Below, in pieces: positions 25,120 through 32,965 of a stretch of 64,000 nucleotides of DNA. Location of the stretch: NCBI RefSeq assembly GCF_000296815.2, contig NZ_CAIT01000009.1, forward strand, positions 1,426,001 through 1,490,000, in the 5' to 3' direction. The DNA is from Fibrisoma limi BUZ 3. GTDB taxonomy: Bacteria; Bacteroidota; Bacteroidia; Cytophagales; Spirosomataceae. How positions within the stretch are numbered: position 1 is the stretch's first letter; each line of letters begins with the position of its first letter. Under the pieces are notes generated by a model. It saw nothing but the letters and a program-made list of their open reading frames with translations, did no database searches and had not been told where the DNA came from. Made by a program: the position numbers and the translations under genes.

Positions 25120-26067
25120 CTACAACGCTGTTTGTAGAAAAGCCGCCAGTTCCATGCCCCACGCAATACCAATATGAATAAGTAATCCACCCCAGATGCT
25201 ACGTGTGTACAAAGCCAGTACCCCCAGCAGATAGCCTCCGAACAGCGACGAAATAGTTTCGCCCAGCGGTTTTCCGAAATGAATGCTTGCGTAGCAAACC
25301 ACCATAGGCAAAATAGCCCCTGGACCCAGAAACCGACTCATGCCAATAACCAGAAAGCCCCGAAAGACTAGTTCCGTAGGAATGAAATCCCAACCATAAC
25401 ACAATTCATAAACCAGGGCCGGAATCCATTCCGGTATGCCGAAGAACTCGTCGGCGTCGGTTCCGCGGTAGGTTGGATAGGACTCCAGAAAGTCAGGCTG
25501 AAAGGAGGCAATGGTAATGAGCGGAACCATCAGCGCCAGGAGCATGCCGTAAATGGCTAAGCCTTTGCGCTTCGGTACCATCCCGTAAAATCCACTCGGT
25601 TGCCGGTCGACAAATCGATAGAATAAATACAGCGGCAAGGCCACCGTTACGACCGAATGCAGGTTGCTGAGACATTTGTAGGCAAAAACGTATAGCTGCC
25701 CATCGAATAAGCGCTCACTCCAGGCAGCGTACCCGTAAAAGCCAGCGTAATACGAGTAAATCAGCAAACCGGTCAGGCTAAACGTCCAGAATTTCGGGTT
25801 ACGCCATACATCCGGACGGTGGTTGAAATGGGTCCAGAGCCAGACCGCACCGTAGTACGATGTCGTGTATAAACCTGCATACATGAGCGGTCGCCAGGGG
25901 TTGGTCAGATCGCCGTCGATGTAGCTATCTTCAAGATCAACAGCGTAGTTAATCGCAATAAGCAACGTGATGTATAGCGCGGTCGCTACGTACAGATTAA
26001 CTTTAAAATCAGCCTGAAACTGGGTACGCAGATCGCCCCATAAAGTACGGATGGGATTAAGGTACAT
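25120..26067 (-). CDS. CPBP-family (Abi/Rce1-like) membrane protein with altered first motif
   Basis: The 315-residue protein has about eight hydrophobic segments and the CPBP layout in its C-terminal half. Motif 1 is FIPTELVFRGFLV, motif 2 is CYASIHFGKPLGE and motif 3 is HIGIAWGMELAAF. CPBP glutamic proteases usually carry EExxxR in motif 1; here the first Glu is Thr (TELVFR), leaving one Glu plus the Arg and the His of motifs 2 and 3. It may still be an intramembrane protease acting on a prenylated or hydrophobic substrate, or may have lost activity. The N-terminal ~150 residues are extra membrane segments. There is no partner gene to suggest a substrate. Confidence 0.82.
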   Translation of the reverse strand: MYLNPIRTLWGDLRTQFQADFKVNLYVATALYITLLIAINYAVDLEDSYIDGDLTNPWRPLMYAGLYTTSYYGAVWLWTHFNHRPDVWRNPKFWTFSLTGLLIYSYYAGFYGYAAWSERLFDGQLYVFAYKCLSNLHSVVTVALPLYLFYRFVDRQPSGFYGMVPKRKGLAIYGMLLALMVPLITIASFQPDFLESYPTYRGTDADEFFGIPEWIPALVYELCYGWDFIPTELVFRGFLVIGMSRFLGPGAILPMVVCYASIHFGKPLGETISSLFGGYLLGVLALYTRSIWGGLLIHIGIAWGMELAAFLQTAL

Positions 26068-26183
26068 AAATCATCTTGTCAACATTGTCGTCAGGTGGTT
26101 CAAATGTATCAGCCGCGGAGACTCACAACCACCCTTTTGTGGGTGAGCTGTCAATAATACCCGACGAATCTCCCGTGACGAAC

Positions 26184-26225
26184 GTAAAAGCGTCAGTGTA
26201 CACCTCCGTACACTGACGCTTTTAC
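26184..26225 (-). terminator. 18-bp hairpin terminator after the DUF1508 gene
   Basis: GTAAAAGCGTCAGTGTAC (26184-26201) and its exact complement (26208-26225) enclose the loop ACCTCC. On the minus strand the stem ends in a U-rich stretch (UUUUAC), just 15 bases beyond the stop at 26240. Confidence 0.8.
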
Positions 26226-26239
26226 TTTACTGTGCGTGA

Positions 26240-26569
26240 TTAAGCTTCTGTCACTACCTCCGCATCAGGAGCGTTTTTCTTAACCGATTCGATGCCGTTG
26301 TCCCGGCCACTTTCACTTTCGTACGTTTCGCTGGTTCCGATTACCTGACCATTACCCGCTTTGAGATTAAAACGAAATTTGCCGGACTCGGTGGTTCGGC
26401 GCTCATACCGGTCATCGTTGGGTGCATTTTTTTTGACCGATTCGATGCCGTTTTCGCAGCTGCTCATCGATGTATAACCCTCGCTAACCAGAATAACCTG
26501 GCCGTTGCCGGCTTTTAACTGAAACTGATACTCCCCATTCTTTCGGGTACTAATGACGAATTTGCCCAT
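26240..26569 (-). CDS. DUF1508 (YegP-like) protein with two tandem domains
   Basis: The 109-residue protein consists of two copies of the ~50-residue DUF1508 unit. Each has FQLKAGNGQVILVSEGY or FNLKAGNGQVIGTSETY, then a Ser-rich helix start and an identical NGIESVKKNAP end. E. coli YegP has the same architecture and length. The family forms small beta-beta-beta-alpha domains; its function is unknown. I used the ATG at 26569 (MGKFVIST), which matches the family start; the frame is open further to a GTG at 26620. It lies downstream of ybeY on the same strand and may be co-transcribed. Confidence 0.9.
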   Translation of the reverse strand: MGKFVISTRKNGEYQFQLKAGNGQVILVSEGYTSMSSCENGIESVKKNAPNDDRYERRTTESGKFRFNLKAGNGQVIGTSETYESESGRDNGIESVKKNAPDAEVVTEA

Positions 26570-26623
26570 TACGGTAGCGTTTTTGTAGGATGAGATGGTG
26601 TTAATCCATATATGAAGCACTGA

Positions 26624-27037
26624 TTACCAATTTTCTAACCACTCATCTTCCTTAGTCCGCATTCGCTGCACTTCCTCGTCAGTTTTATCCCCGTATCCGC
26701 AGAGATGCAGAAGACCGTGGGCCAGGACCCGGCGCATTTCCTGCTCAACAGGCAGGTTTAATTGCTTTGCATTATCGATCACACGCTCAACGCTGATGAA
26801 GATATCCCCCTCGATCTTGCTTTCTTCCTCCCGTTGGTCGAAGGTGATGATATCGGTGTAATAATCGTGCTGTAAATAGTCTCGGTTGACCTGAAGCACG
26901 TATTCATCGGAGCAGAAGATATAGTTTAAATCACCCACGGCATACCCTTCGTGTTCGGCCTGCCGTTTAAGCCATTCACGGGTAATTTGTTTCTGAGGGA
27001 GTTTGTAATCAATATCTTCGTTGAAAAACCGAATCAT
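26624..27037 (-). CDS. ybeY: Endoribonuclease YbeY (rRNA maturation factor)
   Basis: This 137-residue UPF0054 protein is a single-strand-specific zinc endoribonuclease involved in 16S rRNA 3'-end processing and ribosome quality control. The metal-binding segment is VLAHGLLHLCGYGDKTDEE: the first two His ligands match HGxLHLxGY, and the third ligand of E. coli (GYDH) is Asp here. I recall that substitution as usual in Bacteroidota. The N-terminal part (SDEYVLQVNRDYLQHDYYTD, then IITFDQREE) also fits the family. Length is typical. Confidence 0.93.
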   Translation of the reverse strand: MIRFFNEDIDYKLPQKQITREWLKRQAEHEGYAVGDLNYIFCSDEYVLQVNRDYLQHDYYTDIITFDQREEESKIEGDIFISVERVIDNAKQLNLPVEQEMRRVLAHGLLHLCGYGDKTDEEVQRMRTKEDEWLENW

Positions 27038-27042
27038 AATTT

Positions 27043-27155
27043 ATTGGACGTTGGATTACTGAAGGTTATCGTTGGACATAAGACCCGCGATGGCAAACCT
27101 GCTAACTGTTTACAACAGCAAGTCTAACGTCTTATATCCAATATCTAACGTTCAG
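27043..27155. repeat. Imperfect inverted repeat of TCCAAT/TCTAACG words upstream of an MDR gene
   Basis: ATTGGACGTTGGATTACTGA and CGTTGGACATAAGAC at the left are echoed in inverted form by GTCTAACGTCTTATATCCAA and TATCTAACGTTCAG at the right. The same words occur at 14699-14762. It fills nearly the whole gap between divergent ybeY and the MDR gene. Confidence 0.45.
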
Positions 27156-27162
27156 CAACAAA

Positions 27163-28188
27163 ATGAAAGCCATTCAACTACCTGCCATTCATCAGCCCGT
27201 TCAATTAATTGACATACCAATTCCAACACCACAGCCGGGCGAGGTCCTGGTTCAGCTTAAAGCTGCGGCCCTGAACCACCGCGATGTCTTTATTCAGCAA
27301 GGTTTATATCCAGGCATCAAACTACCCGTTATTCTGGGTTCCGATGGCGCGGGCGTCGTTGCAGAAGTTGGCCAGGGCGTTGATCCAGTCTGGAAAGGTC
27401 GGGAAGTAATGCTTAACTGTTCGCATAACTGGGGAAGTAATCCTAAATTCTACGGTCCTGACTTCAAAATATTTGGCATGCCTGACAACGGTACCTTTGC
27501 CGAGTATACAACCATCAACGCCCGCTACCTGCATCACAAACCCAATCACCTGTCGTTTGAACAGGCAGCAGCTTTACCGCTGGTTGGCGTAACAGCGTGG
27601 CGAGCCTTAATGACGCGGGCGGGACTGCACACAGACGAGCGGCACGAAAAAGTACTGATTACGGGTATTGGTGGCGGTGCCGCCCTCCTCGCCCTTCAAT
27701 TTGCTGTTGCCGCCGGTGCCGAAGTGTGGGTTACGTCCGGCTCTGACGAAAAATTGGAGAAAGCCAAAGCACTGGGGGCTAAGGGGGGAGTCAACTACCT
27801 TCAGCCCGATTGGCTCAAAACATTGATGACCGAGACGGGCGGAGGCCGAGCTGGCTACTTTGACGTAGTAATCGACAGCGCGGGCGGGCCAGGTTTCGCT
27901 AAACTCGTTGATGCAGCCGCACCGGGTGGTCGAATTGCCATCTTCGGCGGCACAACCGGCAACATCACCGACGTAGTGGTACCTAAAGTGTTCTTTAAAC
28001 AACTTAATATATTCGGTACTACCATGGGCACGGAACACGAATTCGCCGACATGGTATCGTTTGTTAAACAACACCAGCTTGTGCCCGTAATTGATGAAAC
28101 GTTTCCTCTGGAAGAAACTGAACAGGCATTACGCCGAATGGACGAAGGGAAGCAGTTCGGGAAGATTGTATTGACGATAGCAGGGTAA
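27163..28188 (+). CDS. Medium-chain dehydrogenase/reductase, zinc-free (quinone oxidoreductase-like)
   Basis: The 341-residue protein has the MDR fold: a GroES-like domain (GEVLVQLKAAALNHRDVFIQ, LGSDGAGVVAEVGQGV) and a Rossmann domain with the cofactor loop ITGIGGGAALLALQFA. The catalytic-zinc Cys of alcohol dehydrogenases is replaced (LNHRDVF), as in quinone oxidoreductases and enoyl reductases. NAD(P)H reduction of a quinone or an alpha,beta-unsaturated carbonyl is therefore more likely than alcohol oxidation. The hinge NGTFAEYTTI is conserved. It precedes the biotin genes on the same strand, separated by a hairpin, and probably has its own transcript. Confidence 0.87.
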   Translation: MKAIQLPAIHQPVQLIDIPIPTPQPGEVLVQLKAAALNHRDVFIQQGLYPGIKLPVILGSDGAGVVAEVGQGVDPVWKGREVMLNCSHNWGSNPKFYGPDFKIFGMPDNGTFAEYTTINARYLHHKPNHLSFEQAAALPLVGVTAWRALMTRAGLHTDERHEKVLITGIGGGAALLALQFAVAAGAEVWVTSGSDEKLEKAKALGAKGGVNYLQPDWLKTLMTETGGGRAGYFDVVIDSAGGPGFAKLVDAAAPGGRIAIFGGTTGNITDVVVPKVFFKQLNIFGTTMGTEHEFADMVSFVKQHQLVPVIDETFPLEETEQALRRMDEGKQFGKIVLTIAG

Positions 28189-28261
28189 CAATATGCCGAA
28201 CGTTTTGTTGCGGTCTAAGCCAGCCCGTTAAATCACTTTTTATTGGAAAATTAACACCTTA

Positions 28262-28298
28262 CCATAGTTATCCACAGAAACTGTGTGGATAACTATGG
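28262..28298. terminator. Hairpin between the MDR gene and bioF, containing two DnaA-box 9-mers
   Basis: CCATAGTTATCCAC (28262-28275) and GTGGATAACTATGG (28285-28298) are exact complements around a 9-base loop. The position after the MDR gene fits a terminator, although the downstream T run is short (GGGTTTATT). Confidence 0.5.
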
Positions 28299-28309
28299 GT
28301 TTATTCACA
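28268..28309. promoter_or_regulatory. Cluster of three DnaA-box-like 9-mers
   Basis: TTATCCACA occurs at 28268-28276, its reverse complement TGTGGATAA at 28284-28292, and TTATTCACA at 28301-28309. All three fit the E. coli-derived consensus TTATNCACA, with starts 16 and 17 bases apart. The first two belong to the hairpin arms, so one is implied by the other. They may bind DnaA, either to regulate bioF or as part of a replication-linked site; this is inference. Confidence 0.45.
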
Positions 28310-28357
28310 TTTCTGGCTCTCCTTCTTCATATAATCCTCCTTCTTGCTAAGACGTCG

Positions 28358-28365
28358 TACCTTTG
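28358..28365 (+). promoter_or_regulatory. Candidate -7 box directly before bioF
   Basis: TACCTTTG is an exact TAnnTTTG ending five bases before the ATG at 28370. If used, it gives a nearly leaderless mRNA. A TTG at 28344-28346 is too close to act as a normal -33 element. Confidence 0.4.
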
Positions 28366-28369
28366 TTGT

Positions 28370-29506
28370 ATGTTATCTTTTTCTACCTCGGTAACTACCC
28401 TACTGCGTCATCGCTTGGCAGACCGACAGCAGGCCGGGCTACTTCGGCAGCTCCGTACGTCGGATAGTCTTGTCGATTTTTGCTCGAACGACTACCTCGG
28501 CTTTGCGCGTTCAACGGCCTTGAAAGAGGCTATCCAACAGGCGGACCTTACGTCTGTGCACGACCGGACCGGGGCAACAGGATCGCGCTTATTGGCGGGT
28601 CATACCGTTCTTGCAGATGCCCTTGAGGCCGAATTAGCCAGTTTTTATCACACCGAAGCTGCTCTGGTTTTCAACTCCGGATACGATGCCAACGTTGGCC
28701 TGCTCTCGTGCTTGCCACAACGGGGGGATACGTTACTGACCGACGAACTCATTCATGCCAGTATGATCGATGGTGCCCGGCTTAGTTACGCCACGCGCCA
28801 CCGATTCAGCCACAACGACATGAATGACCTGGAAAATAAACTTCGTCAGGCCACCGGTCAGGTGTTCGTTGCTGTTGAATCCGTTTATTCGATGGACGGT
28901 GATCAGGCTCCCTTACACGAACTGGTTGACCTGTGCGACCGCTACGGGGCCGCCCTGATTGTGGACGAAGCGCACGCAACGGGTGTTTATGGTCGTAACG
29001 GAGAAGGTCTGGTCGTTGCGTTTGGTTTGCAGGAACGAGTTTTTGCGCGCGTGCATACGTTCGGAAAAGGGCTGGGGGTTCATGGCGCGGCCGTTGTTGG
29101 ACCAGCCGTACTACGTGACTACCTGATCAATTTTGCGCGATCGTTCGTCTACACAACGGCCTTACCTCCGCACAGCTTACTGGCTATCCGTTGCGCGCAT
29201 CAACACATGCAGAACGAGTCAACGGCGCAGCAGGAGGTTCATAAACGGGTTCGTTATTTTAAACAAAAGGCTGACGAACGCCTACCCGGTACTACGTGGA
29301 CGGACAGTGCATCGCCCATTCAGTGCCTTATCGTTCCCGGTAATGATAACGCCCGGCAAGTTGCAGCCAAGGCGCAGCAGGGCGGCTTCGACGTACGGGC
29401 TATTCTCAGCCCAACCGTGCCTGTTGGGCAGGAGCGACTACGGGTCTGCATTCACGCATTTAATACCGAGGAAGAAATTGACCGATTGTTGCACATTATA
29501 CAATAA
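28370..29506 (+). CDS. bioF: 8-Amino-7-oxononanoate synthase
   Basis: This 378-residue PLP enzyme of the alpha-oxoamine synthase family condenses pimeloyl-ACP (or -CoA) with alanine in biotin synthesis. Visible features are FCSNDYLGFA, the GATGSRLLAGH loop, DEAHATGVYG with the PLP-nitrogen Asp, and VHTFGKGLGVHGAAVVG with the Schiff-base Lys. The ATG at 28370 gives the usual N-terminus; the longer frame from 28283 runs through the hairpin and a hydrophobic stretch and is not credible. It is the first of three consecutive biotin genes on the plus strand (bioF, bioD, bioA). Confidence 0.95.
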   Translation: MLSFSTSVTTLLRHRLADRQQAGLLRQLRTSDSLVDFCSNDYLGFARSTALKEAIQQADLTSVHDRTGATGSRLLAGHTVLADALEAELASFYHTEAALVFNSGYDANVGLLSCLPQRGDTLLTDELIHASMIDGARLSYATRHRFSHNDMNDLENKLRQATGQVFVAVESVYSMDGDQAPLHELVDLCDRYGAALIVDEAHATGVYGRNGEGLVVAFGLQERVFARVHTFGKGLGVHGAAVVGPAVLRDYLINFARSFVYTTALPPHSLLAIRCAHQHMQNESTAQQEVHKRVRYFKQKADERLPGTTWTDSASPIQCLIVPGNDNARQVAAKAQQGGFDVRAILSPTVPVGQERLRVCIHAFNTEEEIDRLLHIIQ

Positions 29507-29587
29507 GTAGGCGACCGATGGCTCTAATGCACGTATTGATTTGCCCAAATCTGATACGTCCATACCATTCGTCTTCCAAACAGCTAT

Positions 29588-30229
29588 ATGTTAACAGCAA
29601 ACAAATTCATCATTGCGGGAATTGGCACTGAGATCGGCAAAACAGTTACCTCGGCGGTGCTGGTCGAAGCGCTACAGGCCGATTACTGGAAGCCTGTTCA
29701 ATCCGGCGCGCTGGAAGATTCCGATACCGAAACCGTGAAGCGGCTTATTAGTAACAGAACGTCACAGTTTCATCCGGAAGCGTACCGATTGCGCGAGCCG
29801 CTATCGCCCCACGCAGCGGCAGCCATTGACGGTGTTGTGATCGAAATGAAGAACATTACGCTTCCGCAAACCGACAATGCCCTGGTCGTTGAATTAGCCG
29901 GTGGCCTCATGGTACCACTCAATGACCGTGAGTTGAACATAGATCTTGTCCAACAGTTGGGTTTACCGGTTGTTCTGGTATCCCGCAATTACCTGGGCAG
30001 CATCAACCACACACTACTGTCGGTTGAAGCCTGCCGCAATCGAGGCATTACCATCATGGGCATTATCTTCAATGGGCCAACAGTGCCGGCTACCGAAACT
30101 TTTATTCTGAATTACACCAATCTGCCCTGTCTCGGCCGAATCGGGCAGGAATCAGCCATTACTACCGATGTTATCCAACAGTACGCTCAACAGTTCTCTG
30201 CCATCGTCAATCAGCCCCTCGCTCGCTGA
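29588..30229 (+). CDS. bioD: Dethiobiotin synthetase
   Basis: This 213-residue ATP-dependent carboxylase closes the ureido ring of dethiobiotin from 7,8-diaminopelargonic acid and CO2. The P-loop GIGTEIGKT lies at residues 11-19. It is followed by YWKPVQSGALEDSDTETV, with the catalytic Lys and substrate loop, then VVELAGGLMVPL and a nucleotide-base loop near IFNGPT. Its order between bioF and bioA fits a biotin operon. The gene lies 81 bases after bioF and its end overlaps the bioA start by 62 bases. Confidence 0.95.
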   Translation: MLTANKFIIAGIGTEIGKTVTSAVLVEALQADYWKPVQSGALEDSDTETVKRLISNRTSQFHPEAYRLREPLSPHAAAAIDGVVIEMKNITLPQTDNALVVELAGGLMVPLNDRELNIDLVQQLGLPVVLVSRNYLGSINHTLLSVEACRNRGITIMGIIFNGPTVPATETFILNYTNLPCLGRIGQESAITTDVIQQYAQQFSAIVNQPLAR

Positions 30230-31490
30230 ACGGGATAAAGCTGTCATCTGGCATCCATTCACGCAGATGCAGACGGCTCCCTTGCCCATCCCCATCGTTC
30301 GCGCTGAAGGTTCCGTGCTTTATGGCGCTGACGGCCGGACGTATCTGGACATGATTTCGTCGTGGTGGGTCAATCTGCATGGTCATGCTCATCCCTACAT
30401 TGCCGAGCGGGTATCCCAGCAGTTACGCACCCTCGAACATGTCATCTTTGCGGGCTTCACGCACGAACCCGCCGTTGACCTGGCCGAACGCTTACTGTCC
30501 ATCCTGCCGGCCAATCAGGCTAAGGTGTTCTACTCTGATAATGGGTCCACAGCCGTTGAAGTCGCCCTCAAAATGGCATTTCAGTACTGGCATAATCTCG
30601 GTCAGCCACGCCGGAAAGTTGTGGCTCTGGACGGCGCTTACCACGGCGATACGTTTGGGGCTATGGCTGTCGGAGGACGTAGCGCCTTTTCGGCTCCATT
30701 TGCGCCGTTTCTGTTCGATGTCGACTACATTCCCGCTCCCGTTCCTGGTCAGGAAGAAACCGTACTTCAACTGGCCGAAACGCTGTTTACAGCAGACGTA
30801 GCCGCGTTCATTGCTGAGCCGTTGGTACAAGGGTCGGGTGGCATGGTCATGTACGAACCAGACGTATTAGATAAGCTGTTTCAACTGGCCAGACGTAGTG
30901 GTTCGCTGATCATCGCCGACGAAGTGATGACTGGCTTTGGCCGAACCGGTCGCTTATTTGCATCCGATTACCTACAGGAAAAAGCGGATTTGATGTGTCT
31001 ATCGAAAGGCTTGACTGGGGGAACGATGGCTTTAGGCGTAACAACTTGCACACAGACTATATACGACGCCTTTCTTTCGGATGATAAACTCAAGACGCTG
31101 TTTCACGGGCATTCCTTCACCGCCAATCCGTTAGCCTGTACCGCTGCATTAGCCAGCCTGGATTTGACGTTGTCCGAAGAAACAAAGCTTAACCTTAAGC
31201 GTATCGGTGATCAGCACACCGCTTTCAGCCAAACACTGGCCCAGTCAAGCGTTGTGGCCAACGTACGACAGCGGGGCACCCTGCTCGCCTTCAATCTGGT
31301 AACAGAAGGCGCTACGTCGTATTTCAACAACATTCGCGATGTAGCCTACAACTTTCTTCTGGAAAGGGGCATTCTGATGCGGCCTCTTGGAAACGTTCTG
31401 TACTTGATGCCGCCCTACTGCACAAGCGACGAACAACTTCAGTATGCTTACGAACAGGTAGAGGAACTGCTGAAAGAACTCAGCCAGTGA
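30168..31490 (+). CDS. bioA: Adenosylmethionine-8-amino-7-oxononanoate aminotransferase
   Basis: This 440-residue class-III PLP aminotransferase makes 7,8-diaminopelargonic acid, usually with S-adenosylmethionine as amino donor. IWHPFTQM at about residues 27-34 is the BioA signature. SSWWVNLHGHAHPYIAE, DNGSTAVEVALKMAF, DGAYHGDTFGAM, IADEVMTGFGRTGRLFA (PLP Asp) and CLSKGLTGGTMALG (Schiff-base Lys) follow. The only in-frame ATG before IWHPF is at 30168, inside bioD; a non-ATG start nearer the bioD stop cannot be excluded. The overlap suggests coupled translation. Confidence 0.95.
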   Translation: MLSNSTLNSSLPSSISPSLAERDKAVIWHPFTQMQTAPLPIPIVRAEGSVLYGADGRTYLDMISSWWVNLHGHAHPYIAERVSQQLRTLEHVIFAGFTHEPAVDLAERLLSILPANQAKVFYSDNGSTAVEVALKMAFQYWHNLGQPRRKVVALDGAYHGDTFGAMAVGGRSAFSAPFAPFLFDVDYIPAPVPGQEETVLQLAETLFTADVAAFIAEPLVQGSGGMVMYEPDVLDKLFQLARRSGSLIIADEVMTGFGRTGRLFASDYLQEKADLMCLSKGLTGGTMALGVTTCTQTIYDAFLSDDKLKTLFHGHSFTANPLACTAALASLDLTLSEETKLNLKRIGDQHTAFSQTLAQSSVVANVRQRGTLLAFNLVTEGATSYFNNIRDVAYNFLLERGILMRPLGNVLYLMPPYCTSDEQLQYAYEQVEELLKELSQ

Positions 31491-31499
31491 CAAATAACT

Positions 31500-31558
31500 C
31501 GCCACAGACTACGCTGATTTACACCGATTGGAGGTATTGATCTGTGTAATCTGTGGCG
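31500..31558. terminator. Hairpin of the ATTACACAGAT word family between convergent genes
   Basis: CGCCACAGA (31500-31508) pairs with TCTGTGGCG (31550-31558). The interior, CTACGCTGATTTACACCGAT against ATCTGTGTAATC, extends the stem imperfectly. It fills the gap between bioA and the AlbA_2 gene and probably terminates both. Confidence 0.6.
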
Positions 31559-31559
31559 A

Positions 31560-32210
31560 TTAAATAGCTCGGCTGGTGTACTTGTCAACTACGTCGCTGG
31601 GGTGTATTTCCAATACGTTCGCCAGCACCAAAAGCACGAGTGTTCGGGAAGCGATCTTGCGCGATACCCCGGCAATGGAAGCAAATAGATCGACTGTGAT
31701 GCTGTTATGTTCGCCGAGGTGCTGCATGAGTTTACGCTCCTTATCCCCGTACGTGAACCGAATGTCGCGGGAGGCCCGCTCTCCTTTCATAATTTCACGC
31801 ACCTCTTTACTGGCCTGAACCGACTTATCGGCCACGCGCACGTATGCCTTTTTATTCTCGGGGTCAGCCAGATCGGGAATAATGTAGTGTGGCCTGTTTG
31901 GGCTGGGCGGCACCCGGATCACCAAAACCTCCCGCTCGTCGTAGAGCGGCACCCGTTCAATGGTGTAGCTGATTTTGGGAAAACAGTATTTGTCAATAGC
32001 CCGGACGAGCAGGTACTCGTCTTCGTCGGCGTACTTGAGGCCTGGAATTGTGCGGTCGTCGCCCACGCCGATGAGCATTATGCCGCCGTTTGTGTTAGCG
32101 AAAGCGACGACGCCCCGAATAATTTTTTCGGGATGGTTCGTTTTCAGTTTGAACTCTAAATTGCTGCCCTCGCCCCGTCTGACCAGGTCTTTGAGCGCTC
32201 GATAGTCCAT
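31560..32210 (-). CDS. AlbA_2 (Schlafen-like ATP-binding) domain protein with winged-helix tail
   Basis: The 216-residue protein opens with the AlbA_2/AAA_4 domain (GEGSNLEFKLKTNHPEKII, VVAFANTNGGIMLIGVGDD). This is the helix-and-glycine-loop signature of divergent ATP-binding regulators related to Schlafen cores. The last ~60 residues look like a winged helix (HNSITVDLFASIAGVSRKIAS, LVLLVLANVLEIHP). It probably binds nucleic acid and acts as a transcriptional regulator. I used the ATG at 32210 (MDYRALKDL); a GTG at 32237 is also in frame. Its target is unknown and the operon is single-gene. Confidence 0.82.
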   Translation of the reverse strand: MDYRALKDLVRRGEGSNLEFKLKTNHPEKIIRGVVAFANTNGGIMLIGVGDDRTIPGLKYADEDEYLLVRAIDKYCFPKISYTIERVPLYDEREVLVIRVPPSPNRPHYIIPDLADPENKKAYVRVADKSVQASKEVREIMKGERASRDIRFTYGDKERKLMQHLGEHNSITVDLFASIAGVSRKIASRTLVLLVLANVLEIHPSDVVDKYTSRAI

Positions 32211-32399
32211 AACCGATGTGTTCGAGTGATTGAGCACTGAATCGTGTTAAAGTTACGGCTTTCTACCAAATTTGCAACTCTCTTTACTACATCTCTATTT
32301 TGCGCTAAATTGTTGTGAATAAACCGCCAACTTTTAAGTATCGCAAACCGTTATCCAAGTCGAGACGTAACAAGTTATTGCTACTTAACTAACACAGAA

Positions 32400-32882
32400 A
32401 TGCTGGTAAACGTTGCCTTGGTTTTGGGAACTTTTGTATTTATGGAGGGTGTAGCGTGGTTTACGCACAAGTATGTGATGCACGGCTTCTTGTGGAGCTG
32501 GCACCTCGACCATCATAACCACCACAAAGGTTTTTTCGAATGGAATGACCTGTTTGCCCTGGTTTTTAGCACAGTAGCCATCACACTGATCATTAGTGGA
32601 GTCGAAATTCCTGAATGGCGCTTTTTAGCCTGGATCGGAGCTGGGGTGACGTTATATGGTATATTTTATTTTCTCTTCCACGACGTCATCGTTCACCGGC
32701 GGGTGAAGATCAAATTCAAAGCGAAGAATCCGTATTTACAGCGCATTATCCGGGCTCACTACGTTCACCACCAGGTTCATACCAAAGAAGGAGCCGAAGC
32801 TTTCGGTTTTCTGTACGCCCCAAAAAAATACGATGTGCTGCCTCGTCGGTCGGCCAATAAATCCAGCTCAGCAGCCCTGTAA
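32400..32882 (+). CDS. crtZ: Beta-carotene hydroxylase (fatty acid hydroxylase superfamily)
   Basis: This 160-residue integral membrane di-iron hydroxylase has the four histidine clusters of the family: THKYVMHG, WHLDHHNHH, FHDVIVHRR and HYVHHQVHTKEG. Three or four hydrophobic helices separate them. Short proteins with this pattern are CrtZ enzymes, which hydroxylate beta-ionone rings to make zeaxanthin. This agrees with the carotenoid pigmentation usual in this group of bacteria. No other crt gene is in the window. The upstream 160 bases show no obvious operator. A good terminator follows. Confidence 0.92.
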   Translation: MLVNVALVLGTFVFMEGVAWFTHKYVMHGFLWSWHLDHHNHHKGFFEWNDLFALVFSTVAITLIISGVEIPEWRFLAWIGAGVTLYGIFYFLFHDVIVHRRVKIKFKAKNPYLQRIIRAHYVHHQVHTKEGAEAFGFLYAPKKYDVLPRRSANKSSSAAL

Positions 32883-32918
32883 GCTGGTTTCACGAATTTA
32901 TATTGGAAGAGTTTACTA

Positions 32919-32952
32919 AAAGGCGTCGTTTTACACATGCGACGCCTTTTTA
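32919..32952. terminator. Intrinsic terminator between crtZ and the DUF2795 gene
   Basis: AAAAGGCGTCG (32919-32929) pairs with CGACGCCTTTT (32941-32951), ending in a T run on the plus strand and, by symmetry, in U residues on the minus strand. It lies between convergent genes. Confidence 0.85.
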
Positions 32953-32965
32953 GATCATGCCCTGA

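Noticed and set aside
26660-26720. Loss of the third zinc ligand in YbeY (Asp for His)
   Set aside because: I recall this substitution (GYxD) as usual in Bacteroidota YbeY, so it does not mark an inactive gene.
28283-28369. Upstream extension of bioF
   Set aside because: It would start inside the hairpin and encode a hydrophobic stretch not found in the enzyme family.
31560-32210. AlbA_2/Schlafen-like protein as a defence-system component
   Set aside because: Such domains occur in some defence loci, but here the gene stands alone between bioA and crtZ with a winged-helix tail, so a regulator is more likely.
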